DNA from: Fenollaria timonensis
GTDB lineage: Bacteria > Bacillota > Clostridia > Tissierellales > Peptoniphilaceae
Assembly (NCBI RefSeq): GCF_001457835.1
Contig: NZ_LN898230.1
Span: 141,600-205,599 of the forward strand
Direction: 5' to 3'
Length of the DNA stretch: 64,000 bases
Part shown: in pieces, positions 39,901 to 48,926 of the stretch
How positions within the stretch are numbered: position 1 is the first letter of the stretch
Layout: every line of letters begins with the position of its first letter
Notes under the pieces: model-generated
What the model was told of the DNA's origin: nothing
The model's input: the letters and a program-made list of their open reading frames with translations, nothing else
Databases searched by the model: none
Translations under genes and position numbers: made by a program

Positions 39901-40381
39901 AATTGGATTATATATTGTATGTAATAGCAATAACTTCAATATAAATAATTTAAAAGAAAGATTAGATAGAATTCTTCCAAGGTTTATGATTCCAGAGGAA
40001 TATTATATTTGTAATAGCAGAAAAATTACAAAAAATGGCAAACTTGATCGAGAAGAGATTAAAAAAATAATAGTAAACGAATCGTTAAAAGTTGAAAAAG
40101 TTGTCCAAAACAACTTAAACCCCAAATTAACCGATACAGAAGTTTACTTAATAAATTTATTTAAAAATAAATTAAGTATAACAGATATAAGGGTAGAGGA
40201 CAATTTTTTTAAATTGGGAGGGGATAGTTTAGCAGCAATATCTATTATTAGTGAAATAAATTCGGATTTTATGTTGAAGGAAAAGATTTCTATAAATAAG
40301 ATTTTTAAATTTCCAACTATTAAACAATTATCAAAGGAAATTGACACCTTGATTCAAGATGTAGAAATCTACGAAATTTAA
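36941..40381 (+). CDS. NRPS 1: ArCP-Cy-A-PCP (PchE/HMWP2-like, no epimerase)
   Basis: 1,146 residues from ATG 36941 after GAGGAG. Order: aryl carrier domain (1-80; modified Ser in LGITSVN ~35), cyclisation domain (~90-520; DLDLLVADVMS ~223), adenylation domain (~555-1040; A3 TSGTTGVPKG ~695; GRKDTQVKIKGHRIELGE), carrier domain (LGGDSL ~1092). The A-domain pocket begins Asp-Leu...Tyr (FDLSVYD), as in the cysteine code. It would condense the aryl acid with cysteine and close a thiazoline ring. PchE carries an epimerase inserted in its A domain; none is seen here. Cytoplasmic; works with NRPS 2. Confidence 0.93.
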   Translation: MPDLYDLLNEIKIQVKSYINKDDIKNHDNLIELGITSVNVMGIISKLRRHNINVSFSKLMEKPCFAEWEVAIKNARKLNNPNNSNKKVIGNKLFELTDIQYAYLVGGHDNQIQGGVGCHAYIEIDGKEIDCKRLNDAWNKLQYRHPMLRARFTEDGKQEILDKPFGEEIEVFDLSNLDEEDTKIRLDEIRENLSHRKLRVKMGEVAGLKLANLSQNRNKIFFDLDLLVADVMSMSILLKELGESYLGKELDNLNNYTFKDYINNLEVDSEIYKKDQQFWKEKIDSFEIERPNLPLKKAPEQIKETRFTRRKRVIEKDKWSKIKELAASYKSTPSMVLLTAHALILERWTNQDKFFINLPLFNRDLSNENLKDMVADFTNILLVEHERKNDASFLETLNRVSKTFIDNVSHSSYSGVQVQRDISKSQGTSLNVAPVVFACNIDYPLETEISRKALGKITYMVSQTPGVWLDFQSYIKDGDLVLCWDSVDELFPEKMLDDMLNSLEKQLLRLAEKENWESKFDVLSENQKLAREKELQSILPLNFPDERLYDGFLKNVKENPEKIAIIDSETKEEISYMDLYEKSLNIAGYLKENGIKKGEYVGITLPRSSKQIYAIFGILFAGAAYVAIGINQPSERRSKIYEQIGIKFVISDNKTIEDCKLDTREVSLIDLDKTIDKFLSLDKPIEVSSFDSAYIIMTSGTTGVPKGVEIMHTSAINTINDLNKKYSINSNDTLLMVSAIDFDLSVYDIFGILGTGGTLITTNEDNYRNPDEWIRIIEKYKVSIWDSVPILFDMLVTMAEGEKKSLPLRIVMLSGDWIAKDLPGRFYKLSEKENSIVVAMGGATEASIWSNYLNVPRQIPKDWISIPYGRPLKNQVYRVVDELGRICPNYVKGELLIGGVGVAKCYHGDEELTNRKYFEEDGLRWYRTGDNGRFWNDGTIEFLGRKDTQVKIKGHRIELGEVESVLKGFPDIIDCCASVINCHNSMKIGLYIVCNSNNFNINNLKERLDRILPRFMIPEEYYICNSRKITKNGKLDREEIKKIIVNESLKVEKVVQNNLNPKLTDTEVYLINLFKNKLSITDIRVEDNFFKLGGDSLAAISIISEINSDFMLKEKISINKIFKFPTIKQLSKEIDTLIQDVEIYEI

Positions 40382-40400
40382 TTATATATTGGAGGATAAC

Positions 40401-43400
40401 ATGAATATTGAAGAAAAACTGAAAAATTTAAAAATAAAAGGGATAACTGTGTGGAAAGATGGTGAAAAACTTAAGTTTAGTGCTCCTAAAGATAGTATGA
40501 ATAACAAAATTTTATCTTGGCTTAAAAATAATAAGAAAGAAATTTTGGACTATTTAGACAATAAGGAAGTTTTATATTATGAAGATACAAAAAATAGATA
40601 CGAAAGATTTGCATTGACAAATATACAATCATCTTATGTAATGGGTAGAAATGAGTACTTTGAGTTGGGTGGAATTGGTTGCCACGCATATATAGAAATA
40701 GAATATGATAGCATCTTAGATGTTGATAAAATAAACAAAGCATGGAATTTGGTAATAAAAAAACATGATATGCTTAGGGCTGTAGTTTTTGAAGATGGAA
40801 CTCAAATTGTTCAGGAACATGTGCCAAATATTTTAGTTGAAAGTATAAAAATTGGTGATGGAGAGGTTAGTAAGTTTAGAAAAGACTTAGAATTTAAACA
40901 ATATAAACTGGGGCAATGGCCGATGTGTGAAATTGCTATTACTCTAAAACCTAATGTATCAGTTATACATTTTTCATTGGATATGTTAATAGCAGATTAT
41001 AATAGCATAAATATTATATTAAGTGATTTAGAATATTTTTATAAAAATCCTAACAGCTATGTCAATTTTCCAAGCAAGTATAGAGATGTATTTAAGTATC
41101 AAGAAAAAGCAATAACTAGTTCTAAAAATAAAAATCAAGATGAAGAATACTGGTCTAAAAAATTAGATGTTATTTATGAAGCTCCTAATTTACCCATACT
41201 TTCACAGAATAATGGTGTAAAAACTTTTAGCCAAAAATCAATACAACTAAATAATTTTGAATGGGATAAAATATGTGCAATTTCTAAGATAAATAATATT
41301 ACCCCATCAGTTTTAATAATGTCAGTGCTAACTGAAACGATAGCATATTGGTCGACAAATAAAAAATTTAGTATAAATACTACTTTCTTTAACAGACCCC
41401 AAATAGTAGATGATATTGATTCTGTAGTAGGCGATTTTACGGATGTTAATATAACTTCTATAAATATGGATTATAGTAAGACATTTTTAGAAAGAACAAA
41501 GATTTTACAAGATGATTTATGGACTGATTTAGAACACAAAGAAGTTTCAGGTGTTGAAGTTTTGAGAAAATTGAGTAAAAAAAGAAAACAAAACATTATT
41601 ATACCAGTAGTTTTTACTAGCACAATAGGGTTATCAAATAGCAACACAATACTTTCGAATAGAAAGATTATTTACAGAATAAGTCAAACTCCACAGGTAT
41701 ATTTAGATTGTCAAATTATGGAAGAAAATAATGGAGTTAAAATTAATTGGGATATTAGGGATGGTGTATTTAAAAAGAAAATTATTGATGATATGTTTGA
41801 ATGCTTTACTAACATAATTGAAAATTTTAAATCAGATAAAAATATTTTAGATAACAAGATTGTTACTAAATTAAGTAAAAGCAGTTTAGATACAAGAAAA
41901 ACAGTAAATGATACATTTGAAAGCTTTAATATAAAAAGATTAGAAGATTGTTATTTTGACTCATTGAAAGAGCATAAAAATAAAACGGCATTGATTTGCG
42001 ACAACAAAGAATACACATACGAAGAGTTTAATAAATATGTATACTCAATTTTTAAAAATTTAGAAAAAAATGGAATAACTAAGGGAGATAGAGTCATTAT
42101 TGATATCCCTAAAAGCGTTTGGCAAGTTGCATCTGTAATAGCAACTTTGGCTATTGGCGCTGTGTATATTCCTATTAACACTTCGCAACCAATAAAAAGA
42201 AAAGAAAGAATAATTGAAAATTCTGATGCTAAAATAATTTTATCGTTTAATAGCACAAATTTAAATGAATTTAATACAAAGATTATAGATTTGAGAGAAT
42301 GCATAATTTATCAAAATGTAGAATATGAATATTGGAAAAACAAGAGAAAATCATATGATGATGAAGCTTATATAATTTTTACATCAGGGACAACTGGAGA
42401 CCCAAAAGGAGTTGTGATTACACATAGAGCGGCTATTAACACTATAATTGATGTTAATAAAAAATATAAAATTAACGAAAATGATGTATTTTTAGGTCTA
42501 GCAAATCTTTCTTTTGATCTATCAGTATATGATATTTTTGGTTCATTTCTTGCGGGTGGGACTTTAGTATTACCAGACTCAAAAACATTAAAAGATCCAA
42601 ATATTATATACAATCAAATGTTGTTATATAGAGTTAGCGTTTGGAATTCAGTACCAGCTCAAATGCAACTTATAACTAACTTCTTAGCTATGTCTAAGAA
42701 TTTAAGGAGAAGTGAGTTTTTAAGAACTATAATACTATCAGGTGATTGGATTCCGATCGATCTTCCTGAAAAAATATATAGTGAGTTTCCTAATGCACAA
42801 GTAATAAGTATGGGAGGTGCTACTGAAGCTTCGATATGGTCTATCTATCATGTGGTTAGCAAACAAGAAACATTCCTAAATAGTGTTCCATATGGCACAC
42901 CTTTAGCTAATCAAAAGTTTTATATATTAAACGAAGCAATGGAAGATTGTCCAGATTATGTTGTAGGAAGTTTGTATATATCAGGAACAGGGCTTTCTGT
43001 AGGTTACTTAAATGATGAGAAACTTAATGCTGAAAAATTCAAGACTTTAGGCAATGATGGAGAGCGAATTTATAGAACAGGAGACATTGGTTATTATTTG
43101 CCTAATGGTGACATTATTTTTTGTGGTAGAGAGGATGGAGATTCACAAATAAAAATACATGGTCATAGAATTGAGTTATCCGAAATTAAATCTGCTTTAT
43201 TGGAAAACAAAGATATTGATTCAGCTGAAGTGTTTACAATTGATGTAGATAGTTTAGAAAAGAAAATTTGCGCAGCCATTTTACCAAAAAAGATAATAAT
43301 CAATGATGATTTATTGGATAGAAATGAAGAGGTAAATAAATTAAAAGAGTTAGAAAATAGTATAAATGAAAATATTAAAGATGAACTTATTGAAAAATGG

Positions 43401-45911
43401 ATTAAAGCATCTGAAAAAGTAGTTATAAGTGATATTTTGAATACATTTCAAAAATGTGGTTTCTTTATTAATAATGCAGAAAAGTACACTTTTGAAGAAA
43501 TTATATATGGGATGGGAATACCTGAAAAACTACAAAAATTAACAAAAAGATGGCTTCAAGTATTAGAAAATGAAAAAATTATTAATAGAGAAAATGAACT
43601 TTATTATTTAGTAGGAGAAGTTAATTGTCTAAATTCAGACAAACAATGGGAAGAGTTCTATAAAATTGAAGAAGAATTTAATTATGGTAAAGATTTTGTT
43701 GACTATTTAAAGAAATCTAGCCAAAATTTGGTAGCGCTTATAAAAGGGGATGAAGATCCATTAAATTTATTATTTCCAAAAGGTGATATAAAGCCTGCAC
43801 TAGCCTCATATAATACAAATAAAATAAATAAAATATGTAATTATTTTATAGCTAAAGAAATAGAATTTATTGTAAAAAGAAATAAAGATAAAAAAATCAA
43901 GATACTTGAAATCGGTGCGGGAGTTGGAGGGACAAGCTTAGAAGTAATACCTATACTAGATGGAGAACAAGTTGAATATTATTTTACAGACATATCTACG
44001 TTCTTTTTAAATAAAGCTAAAAGTAATTTTAAAGAATATAATTGGGTTAATTATGGTATTTTTGATATAAATCAAGTTTTTTACGAACAAAATTATGACA
44101 TATCTTCATTTGACATAATATTGTGCGCTAATGTATTGCATAACTCAAAAAATATAGACTTTGTTATGAATAATATTAAAAATTTGTTAGCACCAAACGG
44201 TTCATTAATCATATTAGATGAAACTAGAATGAGTTATATGTTACTAACATCTATGGAATTTAAAGATGGATTGACAGGATTTTCGGATATTAGAAGTTTA
44301 AATGAACAAACTTTTTTTAATAGAAATCAATGGAAGGATAATTTTGAAAACCATAATGGTCAAATAATATATGAATTTCCTAAAGAAGATAGTCCACTAG
44401 ATGATTTTGGACAAACTATATATGTAGTAAGATTTAAAGATTCATATAAACCAATAACAGAGAATGCAGTTATCAATGAACTTAAAAATAAATTGGTTTC
44501 TTATATGATACCTAATGATGTTAAAATAATATCTAAAATTCCTACAACAATTAATGGAAAAATTGATATTAAATCATTAAAAAAATTATTCGAAAATACC
44601 GTGAAAAATGAAAAACATGTTATAGAGGAGACAAAAACTGCAATTGAAGAAAAAATAGAAAAAATTTGGACAAGAGAACTTGGAATAACAAACTTAAGGC
44701 TAGATGATAACTTTTATTCTGTTGGTGGAGATTCTTTACTGATTGCACAAATAGTCACAAAGATATTAGAGGAAGTTCCAGAGGCTAAGGATTGGGAATG
44801 GAGTGCCTTGTTATCTGAAATGATGCAATTTCAAACGGTTAGAGAAATATCTAAAAGGATACAAGACAAGTTTGAAAAAGGGGAGGAATATCATGATTCA
44901 TCACTGCTAACTATCAAGAAATCCACTATAGATAATAATAAATCGGTAGCTAAAGTTATTTTTCATGCTGGAACAGGAACTCTTTCTGCGTATACTGAAA
45001 TAATTAATTATATAAAGGAAGATAGTAAAGCAAATGAAGCTGTGTTAGGATTTACTTTCGGTGATGAAGCCGAATATATTTCTATGAAAACAGAAGATAC
45101 TTTTAAATTATTAGGATTAAAATACGGTAAAATCTTAAGAGATTTGAATTACTCAAAATATATATTAATAGGACATTGTGTTGGAGGTTTAATTGCATTA
45201 GAAACTGCTGAATTTTTAAATGCTAATAATAAAAAGGTTATTGATGTTACTTTGATAAGTACGACTATACCTAAAGCTCAGGAAAGAACACTATTTAGAG
45301 ATATTTCACCAACAAAATATAAAAAAGCTTTGCACTCTAATTTAAAAAATGAAATTCTGTTAGAACGAACTTTTGCAAGACTAATAAATGCAGATATTTC
45401 TAACGCTGGGCATGAGATAAAGGATCATGAATTAAATGATTGCATTTATGATATGGTAATTAATGGTGATGGAGATTTGAATGTTAACTCCTTTATTCAA
45501 TTGTCAAATGAATATAAATATATTGGACAACAGTTTAAAAAGTTAAAAGACACACCTTTATCTGAAAGGCTTAATAATTTATATTCAACAATAAAAAGGG
45601 AGTCTTTGAATCTTCAAGATTCAGAAATACGTATGCTTAATACGCTTTTTAACATATTCTCCCAAAATTTCGGTTGTATATCAACATATATACCTAAACA
45701 GTATTATGGAAATGTCAGAGTTTTTTATTGTGAGGAACAGGAAAAGAGTTTTTATGGAGAATTCTTTGCTGAGGATAGAGAAACTTGGGAAGAATATTTG
45801 AATGGAGAAATATTTTACGACGAAATAGTAGGGCAACATTTTGATTGCTTGAATGGAGAAAACTTAAAGAAAAACTTAAGCAGAATATTAGACTTTAATG
45901 CATATAAATAG
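40401..45911 (+). CDS. NRPS 2: TubC docking-Cy-A[MT]-PCP-TE (PchF-like)
   Basis: 1,836 residues from ATG 40401 after GGAGG. Order: TubC-type docking domain (1-55), Cy (~75-500; SLDMLIADYNS ~192), A (~525 on; TSGTTGDPKG ~658; FDLSVYD pocket, then WNSVP, DLYN as in the cysteine code), SAM methyltransferase inserted after motif A8 (~960-1370; LEIGAGVGGTS ~1168), A10 TINGKIDIKSL (~1383), PCP (VGGDSL ~1441), thioesterase (~1510-1836) with nucleophile motif GHCVGG (~1590) and final His (~1812). PchF has the same order and N-methylates the second ring. The thioesterase nucleophile is Cys instead of Ser. Confidence 0.93.
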   Translation: MNIEEKLKNLKIKGITVWKDGEKLKFSAPKDSMNNKILSWLKNNKKEILDYLDNKEVLYYEDTKNRYERFALTNIQSSYVMGRNEYFELGGIGCHAYIEIEYDSILDVDKINKAWNLVIKKHDMLRAVVFEDGTQIVQEHVPNILVESIKIGDGEVSKFRKDLEFKQYKLGQWPMCEIAITLKPNVSVIHFSLDMLIADYNSINIILSDLEYFYKNPNSYVNFPSKYRDVFKYQEKAITSSKNKNQDEEYWSKKLDVIYEAPNLPILSQNNGVKTFSQKSIQLNNFEWDKICAISKINNITPSVLIMSVLTETIAYWSTNKKFSINTTFFNRPQIVDDIDSVVGDFTDVNITSINMDYSKTFLERTKILQDDLWTDLEHKEVSGVEVLRKLSKKRKQNIIIPVVFTSTIGLSNSNTILSNRKIIYRISQTPQVYLDCQIMEENNGVKINWDIRDGVFKKKIIDDMFECFTNIIENFKSDKNILDNKIVTKLSKSSLDTRKTVNDTFESFNIKRLEDCYFDSLKEHKNKTALICDNKEYTYEEFNKYVYSIFKNLEKNGITKGDRVIIDIPKSVWQVASVIATLAIGAVYIPINTSQPIKRKERIIENSDAKIILSFNSTNLNEFNTKIIDLRECIIYQNVEYEYWKNKRKSYDDEAYIIFTSGTTGDPKGVVITHRAAINTIIDVNKKYKINENDVFLGLANLSFDLSVYDIFGSFLAGGTLVLPDSKTLKDPNIIYNQMLLYRVSVWNSVPAQMQLITNFLAMSKNLRRSEFLRTIILSGDWIPIDLPEKIYSEFPNAQVISMGGATEASIWSIYHVVSKQETFLNSVPYGTPLANQKFYILNEAMEDCPDYVVGSLYISGTGLSVGYLNDEKLNAEKFKTLGNDGERIYRTGDIGYYLPNGDIIFCGREDGDSQIKIHGHRIELSEIKSALLENKDIDSAEVFTIDVDSLEKKICAAILPKKIIINDDLLDRNEEVNKLKELENSINENIKDELIEKWIKASEKVVISDILNTFQKCGFFINNAEKYTFEEIIYGMGIPEKLQKLTKRWLQVLENEKIINRENELYYLVGEVNCLNSDKQWEEFYKIEEEFNYGKDFVDYLKKSSQNLVALIKGDEDPLNLLFPKGDIKPALASYNTNKINKICNYFIAKEIEFIVKRNKDKKIKILEIGAGVGGTSLEVIPILDGEQVEYYFTDISTFFLNKAKSNFKEYNWVNYGIFDINQVFYEQNYDISSFDIILCANVLHNSKNIDFVMNNIKNLLAPNGSLIILDETRMSYMLLTSMEFKDGLTGFSDIRSLNEQTFFNRNQWKDNFENHNGQIIYEFPKEDSPLDDFGQTIYVVRFKDSYKPITENAVINELKNKLVSYMIPNDVKIISKIPTTINGKIDIKSLKKLFENTVKNEKHVIEETKTAIEEKIEKIWTRELGITNLRLDDNFYSVGGDSLLIAQIVTKILEEVPEAKDWEWSALLSEMMQFQTVREISKRIQDKFEKGEEYHDSSLLTIKKSTIDNNKSVAKVIFHAGTGTLSAYTEIINYIKEDSKANEAVLGFTFGDEAEYISMKTEDTFKLLGLKYGKILRDLNYSKYILIGHCVGGLIALETAEFLNANNKKVIDVTLISTTIPKAQERTLFRDISPTKYKKALHSNLKNEILLERTFARLINADISNAGHEIKDHELNDCIYDMVINGDGDLNVNSFIQLSNEYKYIGQQFKKLKDTPLSERLNNLYSTIKRESLNLQDSEIRMLNTLFNIFSQNFGCISTYIPKQYYGNVRVFYCEEQEKSFYGEFFAEDRETWEEYLNGEIFYDEIVGQHFDCLNGENLKKNLSRILDFNAYK

Positions 45912-45959
45912 TCTATTTAAATAATAATATAAAAATAAGCTTTAAGTTAGGAGGTTAAA

Positions 45960-47039
45960 TTGGAAAAAATTATAGGTATTTTGGGTGGAAGTGGACAAAT
46001 TGGTAAAAGATGCATTGATATATTGAAGCAAAAAAATTATTCAATTCTTGCCACCTATAATCAAAATTACGTCCCAGATGATAAAAATTGTAGATATATG
46101 AAATTAGAAGTTAGTGATATAGATGCTTTAAGGGAATTCATAAAAAAATGCGATATTATTTTAAATTGTGCGGGAGCTTCATTTATTAATGGAGAAAATA
46201 TAGCAAGAATTGCTAGTGATTTTGGCGTTCCTTATATAGATCCATCAGGAGAATCTTTTTTAGAAGATAGACTGGAAGATATTAAAAATAAAAATCTATT
46301 TATTTTGTCTGCTGGGTATTTTCCTGGCTTAACGGGATTAATGTTAAAATATGTTGCAGAGCATTTCGAAGTTCCCTTAATGATTGAGGGATTTAATATA
46401 AGCAATGAAGTACCGAGTTATTCAGCGATTGAGGATTTCATATTAACTAATTTATCTGGTTTCGGAAAATCTTTAAGTAGTTATATTGATGGGGAAGTAA
46501 TTAATAATAATTGTTATAAGATAGAAGAATATAAAAACAAAAAATATAAAATGTATAACTATTTAACCAATGAGATATTAAGAGTAGCTAAAAAATATAA
46601 TTTAAAACAAGCTAATTGGTACAATTGTTCATTTTCAAGTGAAATTTTAAGTAAAATGCAAATGATTGTACAAAAAATGCAACAAAATATTTATATTGAT
46701 AACAAGAAAGACATAGATGAAATTTTAAATTACTTTAAGAAAGAGGTCGGAATAGGTAAAACATACAGCTATTTAAATATTTGTGGAAGGGGGAGAATAA
46801 ATGGGAGAACTTCATCAGTTGAAATAAGTATTGATAGCTCATCAAGTAGTGAAATGAGTGCTATTGTGTTGGGTTATACAGCAATGTCAATTTTAGAGAA
46901 TACATTTAAAAACGGTATATATTATGCTATGGATATCATAAAAATTGATAGAATTATACAAGACATTGACAGTTTAAATATCAATTACAGTATAAATGAA
47001 AAATTTGAAGGGGAAAATTATTATGAAAGTGAATTATAA
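45960..47039 (+). CDS. Saccharopine-dehydrogenase-like NAD(P) reductase, probable thiazoline reductase
   Basis: 359 residues from a TTG start preceded by TTAGGAGG. N-terminal Rossmann motif GILGGSGQIGKRC, then LNCAGASFINGENIARIASDFGVPYIDPSG and SAGYFPGLTGLML, the Sacchrp_dh_NADP pattern. Position after a PchF-like NRPS suggests it reduces an enzyme-bound thiazoline to thiazolidine, the job of PchG/Irp3. Those belong to another (Gfo/Idh-like) family, so this would be a non-orthologous replacement. Role is inferred. Overlaps the next gene by 17 bases. Confidence 0.75.
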   Translation: MEKIIGILGGSGQIGKRCIDILKQKNYSILATYNQNYVPDDKNCRYMKLEVSDIDALREFIKKCDIILNCAGASFINGENIARIASDFGVPYIDPSGESFLEDRLEDIKNKNLFILSAGYFPGLTGLMLKYVAEHFEVPLMIEGFNISNEVPSYSAIEDFILTNLSGFGKSLSSYIDGEVINNNCYKIEEYKNKKYKMYNYLTNEILRVAKKYNLKQANWYNCSFSSEILSKMQMIVQKMQQNIYIDNKKDIDEILNYFKKEVGIGKTYSYLNICGRGRINGRTSSVEISIDSSSSSEMSAIVLGYTAMSILENTFKNGIYYAMDIIKIDRIIQDIDSLNINYSINEKFEGENYYESEL

Positions 47040-47784
47040 TTTAAATATTGTTGGAGACAAAACAAACAAAAAGATTTTGCTTATTCATGGTGTGGGATTT
47101 AGTTATGCAAATTGTTTTAAGAGTATTATTGCTAAACTCAGTAAAACATATTGTATTATATCCCCAGAATTACCTGGACATGGAAACAATACACTTGGAA
47201 GGTTAAGTTCAGTAGAGGATGTTGCTGAAGATTTAGAAAAATCATTGATGCTTGAAGATATAGTAAATATAGAATGTGCATATGGGATTTCATTAGGAGC
47301 AAGTATTGCATTACAAATTTCTTTGAATAAGAAAATAAATGTTAATAACTTAATTATCGATGGTGGTCAGTATGAGAGCATGGGAGAAATGATTGAACCA
47401 TTTTCAAAAGTTATGGCAGAACAATTTGATAATTTAAAAAACGGAATTCATTTAATAGAAGATGTGAGAAAAGGAATGGGTTATGGAGACAATGATGTTA
47501 TAACTTTGAAACATATGATGTATCCTTTTATTACAAGAGATACATTATACCAAGCTTTTAAGATGGCATATAAATATGATATTAAAAATAAAGTTGAAAA
47601 GCTTACAATGCCTGTTTGTATAATGTTTGGCAAAAAAGAAACTTATGCAAGCAAATATGTCGATTTAATCAGGAGTAAATCCATAAGTGATGTAAGAGTT
47701 GTTAGTTTTGATAATGTAGGACATGCTGAAGTATTAGGATTAAATCCAGAGCTAATTATAAATGAAATTGAAAAAGTCTTATAG
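47023..47784 (+). CDS. Alpha/beta hydrolase
   Basis: 253 residues from ATG 47023 (AAGGGG upstream). KKILLIHGVGFSYANCF (oxyanion region), nucleophile elbow AYGISLGAS, acid in PVCIMFGKKE region and final His in NVGHAEVLG. Could be an extra thioesterase, a hydrolase that releases metal from the siderophore, or a tailoring enzyme; the sequence does not decide. Translation is coupled to the reductase gene by overlap. Confidence 0.8.
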   Translation: MKVNYNLNIVGDKTNKKILLIHGVGFSYANCFKSIIAKLSKTYCIISPELPGHGNNTLGRLSSVEDVAEDLEKSLMLEDIVNIECAYGISLGASIALQISLNKKINVNNLIIDGGQYESMGEMIEPFSKVMAEQFDNLKNGIHLIEDVRKGMGYGDNDVITLKHMMYPFITRDTLYQAFKMAYKYDIKNKVEKLTMPVCIMFGKKETYASKYVDLIRSKSISDVRVVSFDNVGHAEVLGLNPELIINEIEKVL

Positions 47785-47813
47785 GATACATTAATATATT
47801 GGAGGGGATAATT

Positions 47814-48785
47814 CTGAGATTAAATAAAATTGATATAATAGAAAATGTCCTTGAAGGATATATGTTTTCTGAAAAAAAGGTTACTGATGAATGTAAAATT
47901 TATACAATTGAAAATTCTACTGGCTGTGGCGAAATGCGCTGCTACAATTTATTTGAAGGTATTCAATTATCTTATAATATCCTAAATATGGAGACAGCAT
48001 ATCAAAAAATAAATCCTAAAAGCGGGGTTTTAGAAATAGATCATTGTTTAGAGGGATGTTATGAGTTTAAACTTGAAAATAATGAACGCGCTCTGATAGG
48101 TAAAGGCGATCTAAGTGTAATCGAAATAGGTAAAGTTCCTTTTGAAGATTCATGCATACCAACAAAAAAATATGTGGGACTTTCAATATTTATTGATATT
48201 GAAAAGGCACAAAAATCTATTGATAAATACTTTCCGTACGCAAAAATTGATTTGTTAGAAATAAAAGACCGTTTATGTAAAAATGGTGCAGCTTTAATTA
48301 TTCATTCACGTCATGAGATAGACCATGTTATTAGTGAACTTTATAGAGTAGATTCTAGAATAAGACTTTCTTATTCAATTATAAAAACAATAGAGTTGTT
48401 ATTATTTTTAAATTTATTTGAAAGTTCAGATACATTTAAGTTAACGTCTTTTTCAGAACCAGTATATAAAGCAACTGTAGAATCATATAAGACGATTTTA
48501 AATAATCCTTTTGAAAGATATTCTATTTCTGATTTATCAAAAAAATATGCTATTTCAGAATCCAGTTTGAAGAGATGTTTTATATACATAACTGGAAGCT
48601 CAATAGGTAATTTTATTAGGGAAAATTGTTTAGAAGCCGCTGCTAAATTATTAATTCATAAACCCTTAATGTCGATAGGAGAGATTTCTGATTTGTCAGG
48701 ATATTTGAATCCTAGTAAATTTTCTGAGTCATTCAAAAAACATTTTGGGCAAACTCCTCAAGAATATAGAAAAAAATCCATCTGA
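47814..48785 (+). CDS. AraC-family regulator (PchR/YbtA-like), non-ATG start
   Basis: The C-terminal ~100 residues are an AraC double helix-turn-helix (YSISDLSKKYAISESSLKRCF; SIGEISDLSGYLNPSKFSESFKKHFGQTPQEYRK). The N-terminal ~200 residues are a sensor domain like those of siderophore-responsive PchR/YbtA. Upstream GGAGGGG (47801-47807) is followed by no ATG/GTG/TTG at proper distance; CTG (47814) at six bases or ATT (47811) at three fits, while TTG 47799 lies before the site and ATG 47862 is deep in the frame. The length from CTG is 323. It probably activates the locus when the metal-loaded siderophore is present. Confidence 0.85.
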   Translation: MRLNKIDIIENVLEGYMFSEKKVTDECKIYTIENSTGCGEMRCYNLFEGIQLSYNILNMETAYQKINPKSGVLEIDHCLEGCYEFKLENNERALIGKGDLSVIEIGKVPFEDSCIPTKKYVGLSIFIDIEKAQKSIDKYFPYAKIDLLEIKDRLCKNGAALIIHSRHEIDHVISELYRVDSRIRLSYSIIKTIELLLFLNLFESSDTFKLTSFSEPVYKATVESYKTILNNPFERYSISDLSKKYAISESSLKRCFIYITGSSIGNFIRENCLEAAAKLLIHKPLMSIGEISDLSGYLNPSKFSESFKKHFGQTPQEYRKKSI

Positions 48786-48824
48786 CCTTTTTAGAGCAAA
48801 TAAAGAGCTGTCAGGTTATAAAAA

Positions 48825-48870
48825 AAATATCCATCTTACTTTATAATAAAGTTGAGATGGATATTTTTTT
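48825..48870 (+). terminator. Terminator between biosynthesis and transport genes
   Basis: AAATATCCATCT/AGATGGATATTT stem (12 pairs) with an 18-base loop and a T run. It separates the AraC gene from the ECF genes, which therefore probably have their own promoter or rely on read-through; I see no convincing promoter in 48871-48926. Confidence 0.8.
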
Positions 48871-48926
48871 GTAAATATTCTCTATACACATTCTATGTAC
48901 ATTTTATTAATTAACGGAGGTGTTTT

